Source of the DNA: Chloroflexota bacterium
Lineage (GTDB): Bacteria > Chloroflexota > Anaerolineae > Anaerolineales > Villigracilaceae
Assembly: GCA_021823555.1 (NCBI GenBank)
Contig: JAKANW010000285.1
Location: forward strand, 1 to 5,130
Direction: 5' to 3'
Length of the DNA: 5,130 bases
Of this stretch, positions 1-5,129 are shown piece after piece. The notes under the pieces are model-generated. The model worked only from the letters and a program-made list of their open reading frames with translations, searched no databases and had not been told where the DNA came from. Both the position numbers and the translations under genes were made by a program. Position 1 is the stretch's first letter. Each line of letters starts with the position of its first letter.

Positions 1-1
1 T

Positions 2-601
2 CCGTATGGAGAATACGACCGCTCCAAGGCGGAAGCCACACTGGAAGTGCAGAAAGCGGCTCGCGCGGGACTGGAAGCTGTCATCGCCTGCCCAACCGGG
101 GTCATCGGCCCATACGACTTCCGCGGCTCGATGATGGGCAGCGTGATCCGCACCGCGGCCGAACAAAAGCCGACCCTGTACGTGGACGGCGCTTACGATT
201 TCGTGGACGTGCGCGACGTGGCCGACGGGTTGATCGCCGCGGCAGAAAAAGGCAAGCGCGGTGAAAGCTATATTTTGTCCGGGCAAAAGATCTCGATCCG
301 TTATTTGCTTGAAACCGTTCGGGAGATCACCGGGCAGCACTTCTTCCAAATGAAAATCCCGTTCGACCTGGCGAAATTCGCGGCCACCTTCACACCCATG
401 TATTACCGGCTGACTCACGCCACGCCGCGCTTCACGCCCTATTCCCTGGAAGTGTTGAAGAGCAATTCAAATATCAGCCATGCCAAAGCCACACGCGAAC
501 TGGGTTATCAACCGCGGCATCTTTACGAGAGCATCGCGGACGCCGTCCACTGGTTTTTGGAATCGAGACCATTACGCTTCAGCGAATCAAAGATCCGCTG
601 A
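2..601 (+). CDS. NAD-dependent epimerase/dehydratase, extended SDR family (5' end outside window)
   Basis: This is the C-terminal 199 residues of a Rossmann-fold short-chain dehydrogenase/reductase of the extended (epimerase/dihydroflavonol-reductase-like) type. The frame is open from base 2, so the start and the glycine-rich NAD(P)-binding motif lie outside the window. The catalytic YxxxK is visible at once as YDRSK (visible residues 5-9), followed by the substrate-side motif CPTGVIGPYDF and by FVDVRDVADG, both typical of this family. The protein is expected to be cytoplasmic and to act on a sugar nucleotide, sterol-like or flavonol-like substrate; the substrate cannot be read from the sequence. 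An internal GTG at 47 lies after the catalytic tyrosine and is not the true start. The degV-like gene begins 24 nt after the TGA with its own ribosome site, so the two are probably co-transcribed. Family assignment is secure; the reaction is not. Confidence 0.9.
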   Translation, partial: PYGEYDRSKAEATLEVQKAARAGLEAVIACPTGVIGPYDFRGSMMGSVIRTAAEQKPTLYVDGAYDFVDVRDVADGLIAAAEKGKRGESYILSGQKISIRYLLETVREITGQHFFQMKIPFDLAKFAATFTPMYYRLTHATPRFTPYSLEVLKSNSNISHAKATRELGYQPRHLYESIADAVHWFLESRPLRFSESKIR

Positions 602-625
602 GAGATTTTCCCAAAGGAGACAGAC

Positions 626-1489
626 ATGAAAATCGTTACGGATTGTGCGGCGGATATCCCCGCTGAAGAACTGGAAGAGTTGGGAATTGTACAAGCCCCG
701 CTTTTCATTCAATTCCCTGAAGGCGAGGTGAACTCCGCCGATATCACCGCCGATGCATTCTATGATAGGCTCGAAGCCATGCGCCCCGCCATCCCCACCA
801 CGGCCATGCCATCCACAGGACTGTTCGCGGAGATGTATCGCAAACTCGCCCAGAAGGAGAAGGATATTCTCTCCATCCACATTTCGTCGGGATTGAGCGG
901 GACGATCAATGCTGCGCGCGCGGCCGGCGAACAAGCCAGGCCCGAAGCGAATGTCAATCTTTGGGATACGATGACACTTTCAGGCGGCGAACGCTTCCAG
1001 GTGATGGCCGCCGCGCTGGCTTCCAAGGCAGGTTGGGCCATCCAATCCATCCAGGAACGGATGGCAAGGATCCGTGAAAAGACCGAGGTGATCTACACGC
1101 TCGATACGCTGGAATATCTGGCGCGCGGCGGGCGCATTGGGCGCGTCAAAGCCATTGCGGGCGCGTTGCTCAATCTCAAGCCCGTCATCCGCGTGGACAC
1201 GGACGGCAAGTACAGCACCGTCACTACCGGGCGCACGCTCAACAAGTCCATGACCGCGATTGCAGAGCACCTGCATGAAAAGTACGCCCGCACGCCCGTG
1301 TGGGTCACCGTGCTGCACGGTCGTTTTGCCGAAAAAGCCGAAGTGCTGGCCGAAGAACTCAAAGCAAAACTGAACGTCGCCAAAATCGAGGTCATGCGCA
1401 TCTCGCCCGTGCTGGGTGTGCACACGGGCCCGGGCATCGTCGGCGCAGCGGTAGTGCCGATGGAACTGATGGGAGATTTGGCAAAGTAG
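626..1489 (+). CDS. DegV family protein (fatty-acid-binding, FakB-like)
   Basis: The 287-residue product has the usual length of DegV proteins, which bind a fatty acid in a two-domain fold; in Firmicutes they present it to the FakA kinase. Family motifs in order: TDCAADIP (residues 5-12; most members have TDS, here Cys), the PTTAMPSTG loop (57-65), SSGLSGT (87-93), DTMTLSGG (114-121), LEYLARGGRIGR (162-173) and HTGPGIVG (266-273). The last contains the conserved His of the lipid-carboxylate pocket (H266). There is no signal peptide or TM segment, so it is cytoplasmic. The ATG at 626 is supported by AAAGGAGA at 613-620, five nt upstream. No fakA-like kinase is in view, so coupling to phospholipid synthesis is inference. 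It ends in a region with two strong hairpins. The family call is firm; the ligand is not known. Confidence 0.94.
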   Translation: MKIVTDCAADIPAEELEELGIVQAPLFIQFPEGEVNSADITADAFYDRLEAMRPAIPTTAMPSTGLFAEMYRKLAQKEKDILSIHISSGLSGTINAARAAGEQARPEANVNLWDTMTLSGGERFQVMAAALASKAGWAIQSIQERMARIREKTEVIYTLDTLEYLARGGRIGRVKAIAGALLNLKPVIRVDTDGKYSTVTTGRTLNKSMTAIAEHLHEKYARTPVWVTVLHGRFAEKAEVLAEELKAKLNVAKIEVMRISPVLGVHTGPGIVGAAVVPMELMGDLAK

Positions 1490-1497
1490 CACCTACG

Positions 1498-1553
1498 TTT
1501 TCTTTCTTCTTTCCTCTTTCTTTTTTGTATGAGGAAAGAAGAAAGAGGAAAGA
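1498..1553 (+). repeat. Polypyrimidine/polypurine inverted repeat with two pairing registers
   Basis: A pyrimidine-only run (1498-1526) faces a purine-only run (1531-1553). Two mutually exclusive long stems are possible. Register 1 pairs 1498-1516 with 1531-1549: 19 pairs including two G-U, with a 14-nt loop. Register 2 pairs 1508-1526 with 1535-1553: 19 pairs including one G-U, with an 8-nt loop. The repeat begins nine bases after the degV-like stop codon. It could be a 3'-end stabiliser, part of the transcription-end signal, a triplex-prone tract or a copy of a dispersed element; the sequence alone does not decide. The pairing itself is certain. Confidence 0.8.
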
Positions 1554-1586
1554 TATGAAGTTGAAGCGGCAAAACGCCTCATAACG

Positions 1587-1622
1587 AAAATGCCAGAAGA
1601 GTCCACTGCTTCTGGCATTTTT
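1587..1622. terminator. Rho-independent terminator, probably bidirectional, between convergent genes
   Basis: A perfect 13-bp stem pairs 1587-1599 (AAAATGCCAGAAG) with 1609-1621, around a 9-nt loop. It runs straight into five T residues on the plus strand. Read on the minus strand, the same stem also ends in TTTT, so it can serve both the degV-like transcript and the minus-strand operon whose last stop is at 1683. This is the clearest non-coding signal in the window. Confidence 0.9.
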
Positions 1623-1625
1623 CTC

Positions 1626-1675
1626 AAAGCCGCATGATGCTCCTACACACCTTGCGGCTTTGCCATATGGTGTGT
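1626..1675. other. Two interleaved inverted repeats (pseudoknot or alternative hairpins)
   Basis: AAAGCCGCA at 1626-1634 is complementary over all 9 bases to 1653-1661. ACACACC at 1645-1651 is complementary over all 7 bases to 1669-1675. The pairs interlock, with only base 1652 between the second and third arms, which is the topology of an H-type pseudoknot or of two competing hairpins. It lies just beyond the last stop codon of the minus-strand operon, so it would be in that transcript's 3' UTR. No U-tract follows, so it is not itself a standard terminator. It could be chance. Confidence 0.4.
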
Positions 1676-1682
1676 TCGTCTT

Positions 1683-2399
1683 TTAACTTTGTTCAGTGAC
1701 GGCTTTCAACCTACTAATGAAATCTGTTTCCCTAGCCATCTCAACCAATTGCTGCAGGGGAATCCTGCCAACAAAATAATGGAACATAAAGGCATAACGC
1801 CTGTAGTCTCCGCGTTCTTCGCTGCCCGCAAGGTCCCAAATCTCGCCAGGACTCATTTGCAATGTGAGACCCTCGAATTGATTGGCGGCATATAAAGCAA
1901 AGCCTTCATAGAACCACACGGGGCCCATGGCATCTTCATCGCCCCCGAGGATCCTGATATGCAACCTGTGCGCCATTTCGTGCGCCAATAATTTTTCAAA
2001 AGCATTCTGTTCCTCGCCTTCAGGATATAACGTCCGGTAGAGGTCCGGCGAAACGCTGAACAAAATGTTCTTCTCTAAAGCTGCGCAATAAGTTCTCGGA
2101 AGTTCAATCGTTGTGTCCAAACCATTAATTTCAAGGAGATCACGGTCGAACTTCGCTTTATCGTCATAAATTTGTGCCCGCTTTGCAAAGGGTTGGTGGA
2201 TGTATTCGCCCCAGCCGTGTTGCCGCGCAAAGTGAATCAACCGCCTCCGCGCTGAAAGGAGATGGTTGGCAAGGATTCCCTGTTGAGACATCAGGGCAGG
2301 ACTCAACTGGAGAGGCATTTCATAAACGCAATCTTCAACCTGTAGTACCTGCCAGTTGTCAATGACTTCCGGCGGAACAGGATCAGTACTTGACATCAT
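1683..2399 (-). CDS. HExxH zinc metallopeptidase-like protein (gluzincin, peptidase MA-like)
   Basis: This 238-residue protein carries a zinc-peptidase signature: HEMAH at residues 140-144 (two zinc-ligand His and the catalytic Glu141), then WFYEGFALYAA at 162-172, where Glu165 is the expected third ligand of gluzincins. No signal peptide or TM helix is visible, so a cytoplasmic location is likely. The substrate is unknown. The start is ATGATG with GAGGAG directly against the first ATG; spacing slightly favours the second ATG (base 2396), and an in-frame stop at 2415-2417 rules out a longer form. It is last in the minus-strand run, 33 nt after the preceding stop. It is more AT-rich than its neighbours (24-26 GC per 60 in two stretches sampled by eye, against 32-45 in the solenoid gene) and lacks the hairpin shared by the four genes before it. 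It may be a separate acquisition, or may process an operon partner. Confidence 0.85.
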   Translation of the reverse strand: MMSSTDPVPPEVIDNWQVLQVEDCVYEMPLQLSPALMSQQGILANHLLSARRRLIHFARQHGWGEYIHQPFAKRAQIYDDKAKFDRDLLEINGLDTTIELPRTYCAALEKNILFSVSPDLYRTLYPEGEEQNAFEKLLAHEMAHRLHIRILGGDEDAMGPVWFYEGFALYAANQFEGLTLQMSPGEIWDLAGSEERGDYRRYAFMFHYFVGRIPLQQLVEMARETDFISRLKAVTEQS

Positions 2400-2432
2400 C
2401 TCCTCGCGGGCAACTCAATGATCCAGGAGAAC

Positions 2433-2819
2433 TCACTCAACAAAGATCTCGACGTGCTCGCCGTCTTCATCATCGGTCACGTCAATGATCTTGCCGGTCA
2501 CACCGGAGCGCATGGCTTCCAGCACATTCGCCATGTCCACGCCCTCCACCTCCGGTGCGAAGTGCGCGCCGATCTTCATGCCTGCATCCACCAGCGCCAG
2601 CGGGATCTGCACCGAAGCCTTCGAGCGGCCGGTGTTGACGTCGGTCACGCGGATGCGCAGCCAGCGCGCCCCGCCTGGGCCGCCGCGCGGCGGCGTTGGC
2701 GTGCCCGGGCCGCGGCGGGCATCCCGCAGGGCAGCCAGGAGCTTCGCGCCCTCTTCGGCGCTGATCTTGTTCTCCTCGATCATCTTCAGTATCTTCATTC
2801 GTTCTTCGACGCTTGTCAT
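2433..2819 (-). CDS. Small SHOCT-like hairpin protein with C-terminal alpha/beta domain (soluble member)
   Basis: The 128-residue protein has three parts. An N-terminal helical hairpin (about 4-32) has the core ILKMIEENKISAEEG. A Gly/Pro/Arg-rich linker follows (35-50). The C-terminal domain (about 52-128) starts RWLRIRV, continues through IPLALVDAG and VLEAM, and ends acidic, DDEDGEHVEIFVE. This architecture is known from uncharacterised bacterial proteins annotated as SHOCT-like; no biochemical role is established. There is no TM helix. The ATG at 2819 is well supported: AGGAGG sits five nt upstream and overlaps the TAG stop of the preceding gene, leaving a 9-nt gap that favours translational coupling. 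It looks like a paralogue of that preceding protein without the membrane insert. Its hairpin closely resembles that of the solenoid gene: 2751-2768 and 3515-3532 match at 17 of 18 bases. Confidence 0.87.
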   Translation of the reverse strand: MTSVEERMKILKMIEENKISAEEGAKLLAALRDARRGPGTPTPPRGGPGGARWLRIRVTDVNTGRSKASVQIPLALVDAGMKIGAHFAPEVEGVDMANVLEAMRSGVTGKIIDVTDDEDGEHVEIFVE

Positions 2820-2828
2820 ACCTGCCTC

Positions 2829-3476
2829 CTAACCAATGTATACCTGCACCCGCTCACCCTCGTCACCCTCATCCACATTGACGATCAGCGGTTCCTGGAT
2901 GGACTTCGCCGCCGAGATCGCCTCGACCACATCGTCCACGTTCGTGTTCTTCAAACCCTCGATGCGATTCCCGAACACACGCAGGAACCAACCCGCCAGT
3001 CCCAATGGGAGCGGGAAACCTAGGAAAATTCTCTTCGGCCCATCATCGCTGCGGGAGCGGTCCACATTAACGAACAGCCAGTGCGCCGAACGGCTCCAGC
3101 CGGCCAGCGCCATCACCACCACCCCCAACAGGAACGGCGTCCACAGGCAGTAGAACCAAAAATTATATCCACCGCTCCGCATGGCATAATACATCCCGAT
3201 CGCACTCAGCACTGTAATCGCCACGCCGATCCATAACGGGATCTGCCATAGGCGGCGCGCCTGAGCCGCGGTGCGCTCCAATTCCGGCGCAGTGTTTCCG
3301 ATTGAAGGACCTCCCGCGTCAGACCCGGACGATGAAGCTGCTCCCGTTTCAGGGGCGTCAGACTCAGCCCCAGCCGAATCCTCTTCCAGCTCGCGGATGA
3401 GCGCCAGCGCCTGGTCAGCTGTGATCTTGCCATCCTCCACCATCTTGAGGATCTGTTTGCGCTCCTCAGAAGACAT
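2829..3476 (-). CDS. SHOCT-like hairpin protein with two TM helices (membrane member)
   Basis: In this 215-residue protein a hairpin occupies residues 2-31 (core ILKMVEDGKITADQA). An acidic Ser/Ala/Gly-rich linker follows (about 32-65), then two hydrophobic segments at about 78-98 (LWQIPLWIGVAITVLSAIGM) and 106-127. The C-terminal domain (about 132-215) starts HWLFVNV and ends DEGDEGERVQVYIG. With two TM helices, both the hairpin and the C-terminal domain should lie on the same side, most likely the cytoplasm. The C-terminal domain aligns with that of the next gene, so this is probably a paralogue with a membrane insert. The ATG overlaps the preceding TAA by one base (TAATG), with GGAGG six nt upstream inside the preceding gene's last codons, so translation is probably coupled. 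Function is unknown; anchoring the operon's other products at the membrane is a reasonable inference. Confidence 0.88.
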   Translation of the reverse strand: MSSEERKQILKMVEDGKITADQALALIRELEEDSAGAESDAPETGAASSSGSDAGGPSIGNTAPELERTAAQARRLWQIPLWIGVAITVLSAIGMYYAMRSGGYNFWFYCLWTPFLLGVVVMALAGWSRSAHWLFVNVDRSRSDDGPKRIFLGFPLPLGLAGWFLRVFGNRIEGLKNTNVDDVVEAISAAKSIQEPLIVNVDEGDEGERVQVYIG

Positions 3477-4582
3477 TATTCGCCTCCTTCCAAAGCTGCC
3501 AATAATTGATCGGCCTCCTCGGCGCTGATCTTCTTTTCCTGCAACATCTTCAAGATCGCCATGCGCTCCTCTTCCGAGACGGGTTCGCGCGGCGGGACAG
3601 ATTGTGACGGAAATGACCCCGGTTCAATGTTCCAGTTCCAGCGGCCAACGCCTGCTTTGGCCTGCCATCTCCCACGTACTTTCTCCTCGGCGCGGCGGGC
3701 GGCGCGCTCCGCCTGGCGAGAGGCACGCCGGGTAGCTTCTTCCACGCGGCGGGAGATACGGGCGCTTAATTCATTTCCAAAATCGGACCAATCGAACATC
3801 ATGCCGGCCATATTGCCATGCTCTTCGGCCGATTCGCCTGCGCTGGCATTACTGCTCACGCGAATATCGCCGCCCGCATGGAGGTTGATACTGGCTGCAC
3901 CATTGCCGAATGTCAGGGTGCGCTGTGTGGCATCTTCATCTTCTTTTACGCCAGGCCAATCCACGTCAATTTCATCAGCATTCAGGTTCAGTGTGGCGTT
4001 TACATCCACGGGCAGCACAATCAAAATATCATCGCCAGCCGTGACGTTATATGCCTGATCGGATTTCGGGTAGAGATAAAGGACTACATCCCCACCTACG
4101 TTCGCGTTGACATTCCCGCGCGCATCCCGCAAGGCCAGATCATCCGCCACGGAGGTCAATTCCACATCCCCTTTTACCTCGCGAATGGACACATCGCCGC
4201 CGATATTTTTGACGGTCACACTTCCCTTGGCATCGCGCAGGCTGAGGTCAGATTGAACGGCGCTAATGGCAGCAGAACCAATATCACGCATCGAAAGATC
4301 GCCGCCGACTTCACCCACTTCAACTTCGGCAAGCACGCCGCGCAGGGCCATGTCACCGCGCACCGATTTGATCGTCAACGTGGCATTGCGGGGAACGCGC
4401 AGGGACAAGTCATCCTCCGAGGAAACGGTAACCGCTTCCCCGTCTTGCATGAAGCGGATCTCATCCTCGTCCCCTTTGAGCAGGACAGCCTGCCCTTCCC
4501 AGCCAACCACGCTCAGGTCGCCGGCTATCTTGTCTACGATAACCCGGGGCGATGGGCCTGTAGGGATCGTTTGGTTTGTCAT
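3476..4582 (-). CDS. DUF4097-like beta-solenoid protein with Arg/Glu helix and C-terminal SHOCT-like hairpin
   Basis: The first ~250 of 368 residues are short beta repeats of 17-18 residues marked by GDLS/GDVS/DDLALRD (positions 21, 56, 76, 94, 111, 129, 147, 164), as in DUF4097/toast-rack proteins such as LiaX and YvlB. Residues 268-306 form a charged helix with 11 Arg and 5 Glu, possibly a coiled coil or membrane/nucleic-acid-contacting helix. The C-terminal hairpin (about 336-364) has the core ILKMLQEKKISAEEA and ends four residues before the stop. No signal peptide or TM helix is seen, so it should start out cytoplasmic. In LiaX/YvlB-type proteins the hairpin is N-terminal; here the order is reversed. 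The ATG overlaps the DUF2089 stop (ATGA, 4 nt), with GAGGAGG just upstream. A role as scaffold or sensor in an envelope-associated complex is inference. Confidence 0.88.
   Translation of the reverse strand: MTNQTIPTGPSPRVIVDKIAGDLSVVGWEGQAVLLKGDEDEIRFMQDGEAVTVSSEDDLSLRVPRNATLTIKSVRGDMALRGVLAEVEVGEVGGDLSMRDIGSAAISAVQSDLSLRDAKGSVTVKNIGGDVSIREVKGDVELTSVADDLALRDARGNVNANVGGDVVLYLYPKSDQAYNVTAGDDILIVLPVDVNATLNLNADEIDVDWPGVKEDEDATQRTLTFGNGAASINLHAGGDIRVSSNASAGESAEEHGNMAGMMFDWSDFGNELSARISRRVEEATRRASRQAERAARRAEEKVRGRWQAKAGVGRWNWNIEPGSFPSQSVPPREPVSEEERMAILKMLQEKKISAEEADQLLAALEGGE
4094..4417 (-). repeat. Beta-solenoid coding repeats, 17-18 codons per unit
   Basis: Six successive units inside the solenoid gene start with (G/D/S)D followed by hydrophobic-x-hydrophobic and usually R(D/E/G): DDLSLRV, GDMALRG, GDLSMRD, SDLSLRD, GDVSIRE, DDLALRD. 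Spacings are 20, 18, 17, 18 and 18 residues. Such regular short periods indicate a stacked beta-strand solenoid. The repeats are diverged at the nucleotide level, so they look old rather than freshly duplicated. Confidence 0.8.
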
Positions 4583-4965
4583 GCTTCCTCCTCGCCGCGC
4601 AACAGGCGCATGGCGACATCGGCGGTAATCTTGCCTGCGTTCAAATCATCGAGAATGCTCCGGCGTCTCTCTTCGGTAATTTCAGCCGTATCATCCTTGC
4701 CCGGCTCAAAGCCCAATGCACGGATGACCTCATGCAGGCGGTTGCGGATGGTCGGATAGGAAAGGCCGACCTCCTGCTCCATACGATTGATTTTGCCCTC
4801 ACAGCGCACGAAAGTCACAATGAACTCGACCTGTTCCGGTGAAAGATTCGCAAACTGGCCGGTGGTAAAACGACCCTCAACGACGGTATCGCACGATGAA
4901 CATTGCAGGCGCGTCACGGCCATCTCGGATTTACAGACCGGGCAGCGGGTCAAGGCAGCGTACAT
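4579..4965 (-). CDS. DUF2089 family protein: zinc ribbon, HTH and C-terminal hairpin (putative regulator)
   Basis: This 128-residue protein has the full DUF2089 architecture. A zinc ribbon with ligands CPVC (8-11) and CSSC (22-25) comes first. A helix-turn-helix follows at about 41-84, beginning LSPEQVEFIVTF and including EQEVGLSYPTIRNRLHEV. The C-terminal hairpin (about 97-125) has the core ILDDLNAGKITADVA. The family is widely annotated as a putative DNA-binding regulator; its targets are generally not known. The start is taken at the ATG of MYAALTRCPVC because GGAGG lies six nt upstream; a start six codons earlier would lie beyond that site and has no ribosome site of its own. It is probably the first gene of the minus-strand operon and overlaps the solenoid gene by 4 nt (ATGA). 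Autoregulation, with operon partners binding its hairpin, is inference. Confidence 0.92.
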   Translation of the reverse strand: MYAALTRCPVCKSEMAVTRLQCSSCDTVVEGRFTTGQFANLSPEQVEFIVTFVRCEGKINRMEQEVGLSYPTIRNRLHEVIRALGFEPGKDDTAEITEERRRSILDDLNAGKITADVAMRLLRGEEEA

Positions 4966-5129
4966 AAAACACCTCCAAACCACAGGTTTTTGATGTATAT
5001 TTCGAACATAGTCCAGGTTCCAATAAGTCCAGCTTCAGCGCGATGCTGTATAAAGGCCGTGATGGATTGGTCGAGGCGCTTCGCTCCACGGGCCTGCATA
5101 TCTCGCCTGCAATCGTTCACCAAACGCGA
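4950..5129 (-). CDS. Possible 3' end of an upstream gene overlapping the DUF2089 start (uncertain)
   Basis: One minus-strand frame is open from the window edge to a TGA at 4950-4952, 16 nt inside the DUF2089 gene. Its ~59 codons read protein-like in places (KRLDQSITAFIQHRAEAGLI, then MFEIYIKNLWFGG). I do not recognise the product. Against it: the exactly complementary plus-strand frame (for example ATG at 5043 onward) is also open to the edge, the stretch is short enough to be open by chance, it contains two rare-looking ATA codons, and a plausible promoter lies within it. The stretch 4966-5130 otherwise shows no RNA gene or repeat. Sequence beyond the window would settle it. Confidence 0.2.
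   Translation of the reverse strand, partial: SRLVNDCRRDMQARGAKRLDQSITAFIQHRAEAGLIGTWTMFEIYIKNLWFGGVLCTLP
4972..4976 (-). promoter_or_regulatory. Shine-Dalgarno site fixing the DUF2089 start
   Basis: GGAGG on the minus strand lies six nt before the ATG at 4965. It selects this ATG over the in-frame GTG/ATG-type extension that begins near 4983, whose extra six residues do not resemble the family N-terminus. Confidence 0.8.
4994..5023 (-). promoter_or_regulatory. Candidate sigma70-type promoter for the minus-strand operon
   Basis: On the minus strand a -35-like TTGGAA (5018-5023) is separated by 18 nt from a -10-like TATACA (4994-4999). This would put transcription start about 20 nt before the DUF2089 Shine-Dalgarno. 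A TTCGAA palindrome (5001-5006) falls within the spacer and could be part of an operator. The match is moderate. The region could instead be the end of an upstream gene, in which case the real promoter lies outside the window. Confidence 0.35.

Larger units (their letters stand above)
2724..4677 (-). repeat. Four copies of one helical-hairpin module, one in each of four consecutive genes
   Basis: The copies encode the cores ILDDLNAGKITADVA (4591-4677, C-terminus of the DUF2089 protein), ILKMLQEKKISAEEA (3491-3577, C-terminus of the solenoid protein), ILKMVEDGKITADQA (3384-3473, N-terminus of the TM protein) and ILKMIEENKISAEEG (2724-2810, N-terminus of the small protein). The pattern is EER-x2-3-IL-(K/D)-x-(hydrophobic)-x4-KI-(S/T)-A-x3-x2-LL. 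This matches the SHOCT-like / DUF2089 C-terminal hairpin family. The lysine-isoleucine turn is invariant. The second and third copies lie back to back across the gene junction at 3476. Confidence 0.88.

Noticed and set aside
980..1572. Long minus-strand open frames opposite the degV-like gene
   Set aside because: The plus-strand DegV motifs are unambiguous; the reverse frames have biased composition and no motifs.
1555..1584. Nine-codon mini-ORF (MKLKRQNAS) with a GAGG site six nt upstream, just before the terminator
   Set aside because: It resembles a leader peptide, but no plus-strand gene follows the terminator for it to control, and its ribosome site is part of the purine arm of the hairpin.
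2418..3023. A 201-codon plus-strand open frame opposite the small and TM genes
   Set aside because: It is the antisense shadow of two clearly homologous hairpin proteins; the translation is His/Arg-rich and has no recognisable family motif.
3818..4759. A 313-codon open frame on the plus strand, antisense to the solenoid and DUF2089 genes
   Set aside because: It lies wholly opposite well-supported genes with Shine-Dalgarno sites and family motifs. Its translation is rich in His/Arg/Ile without recognisable domains, as expected for a complementary frame.
4966..4983. A six-residue N-terminal extension (MVWRCF) of the DUF2089 protein
   Set aside because: The extension starts before the GGAGG that clearly serves the ATG at 4965, and the shorter start gives the usual spacing before CPVC.
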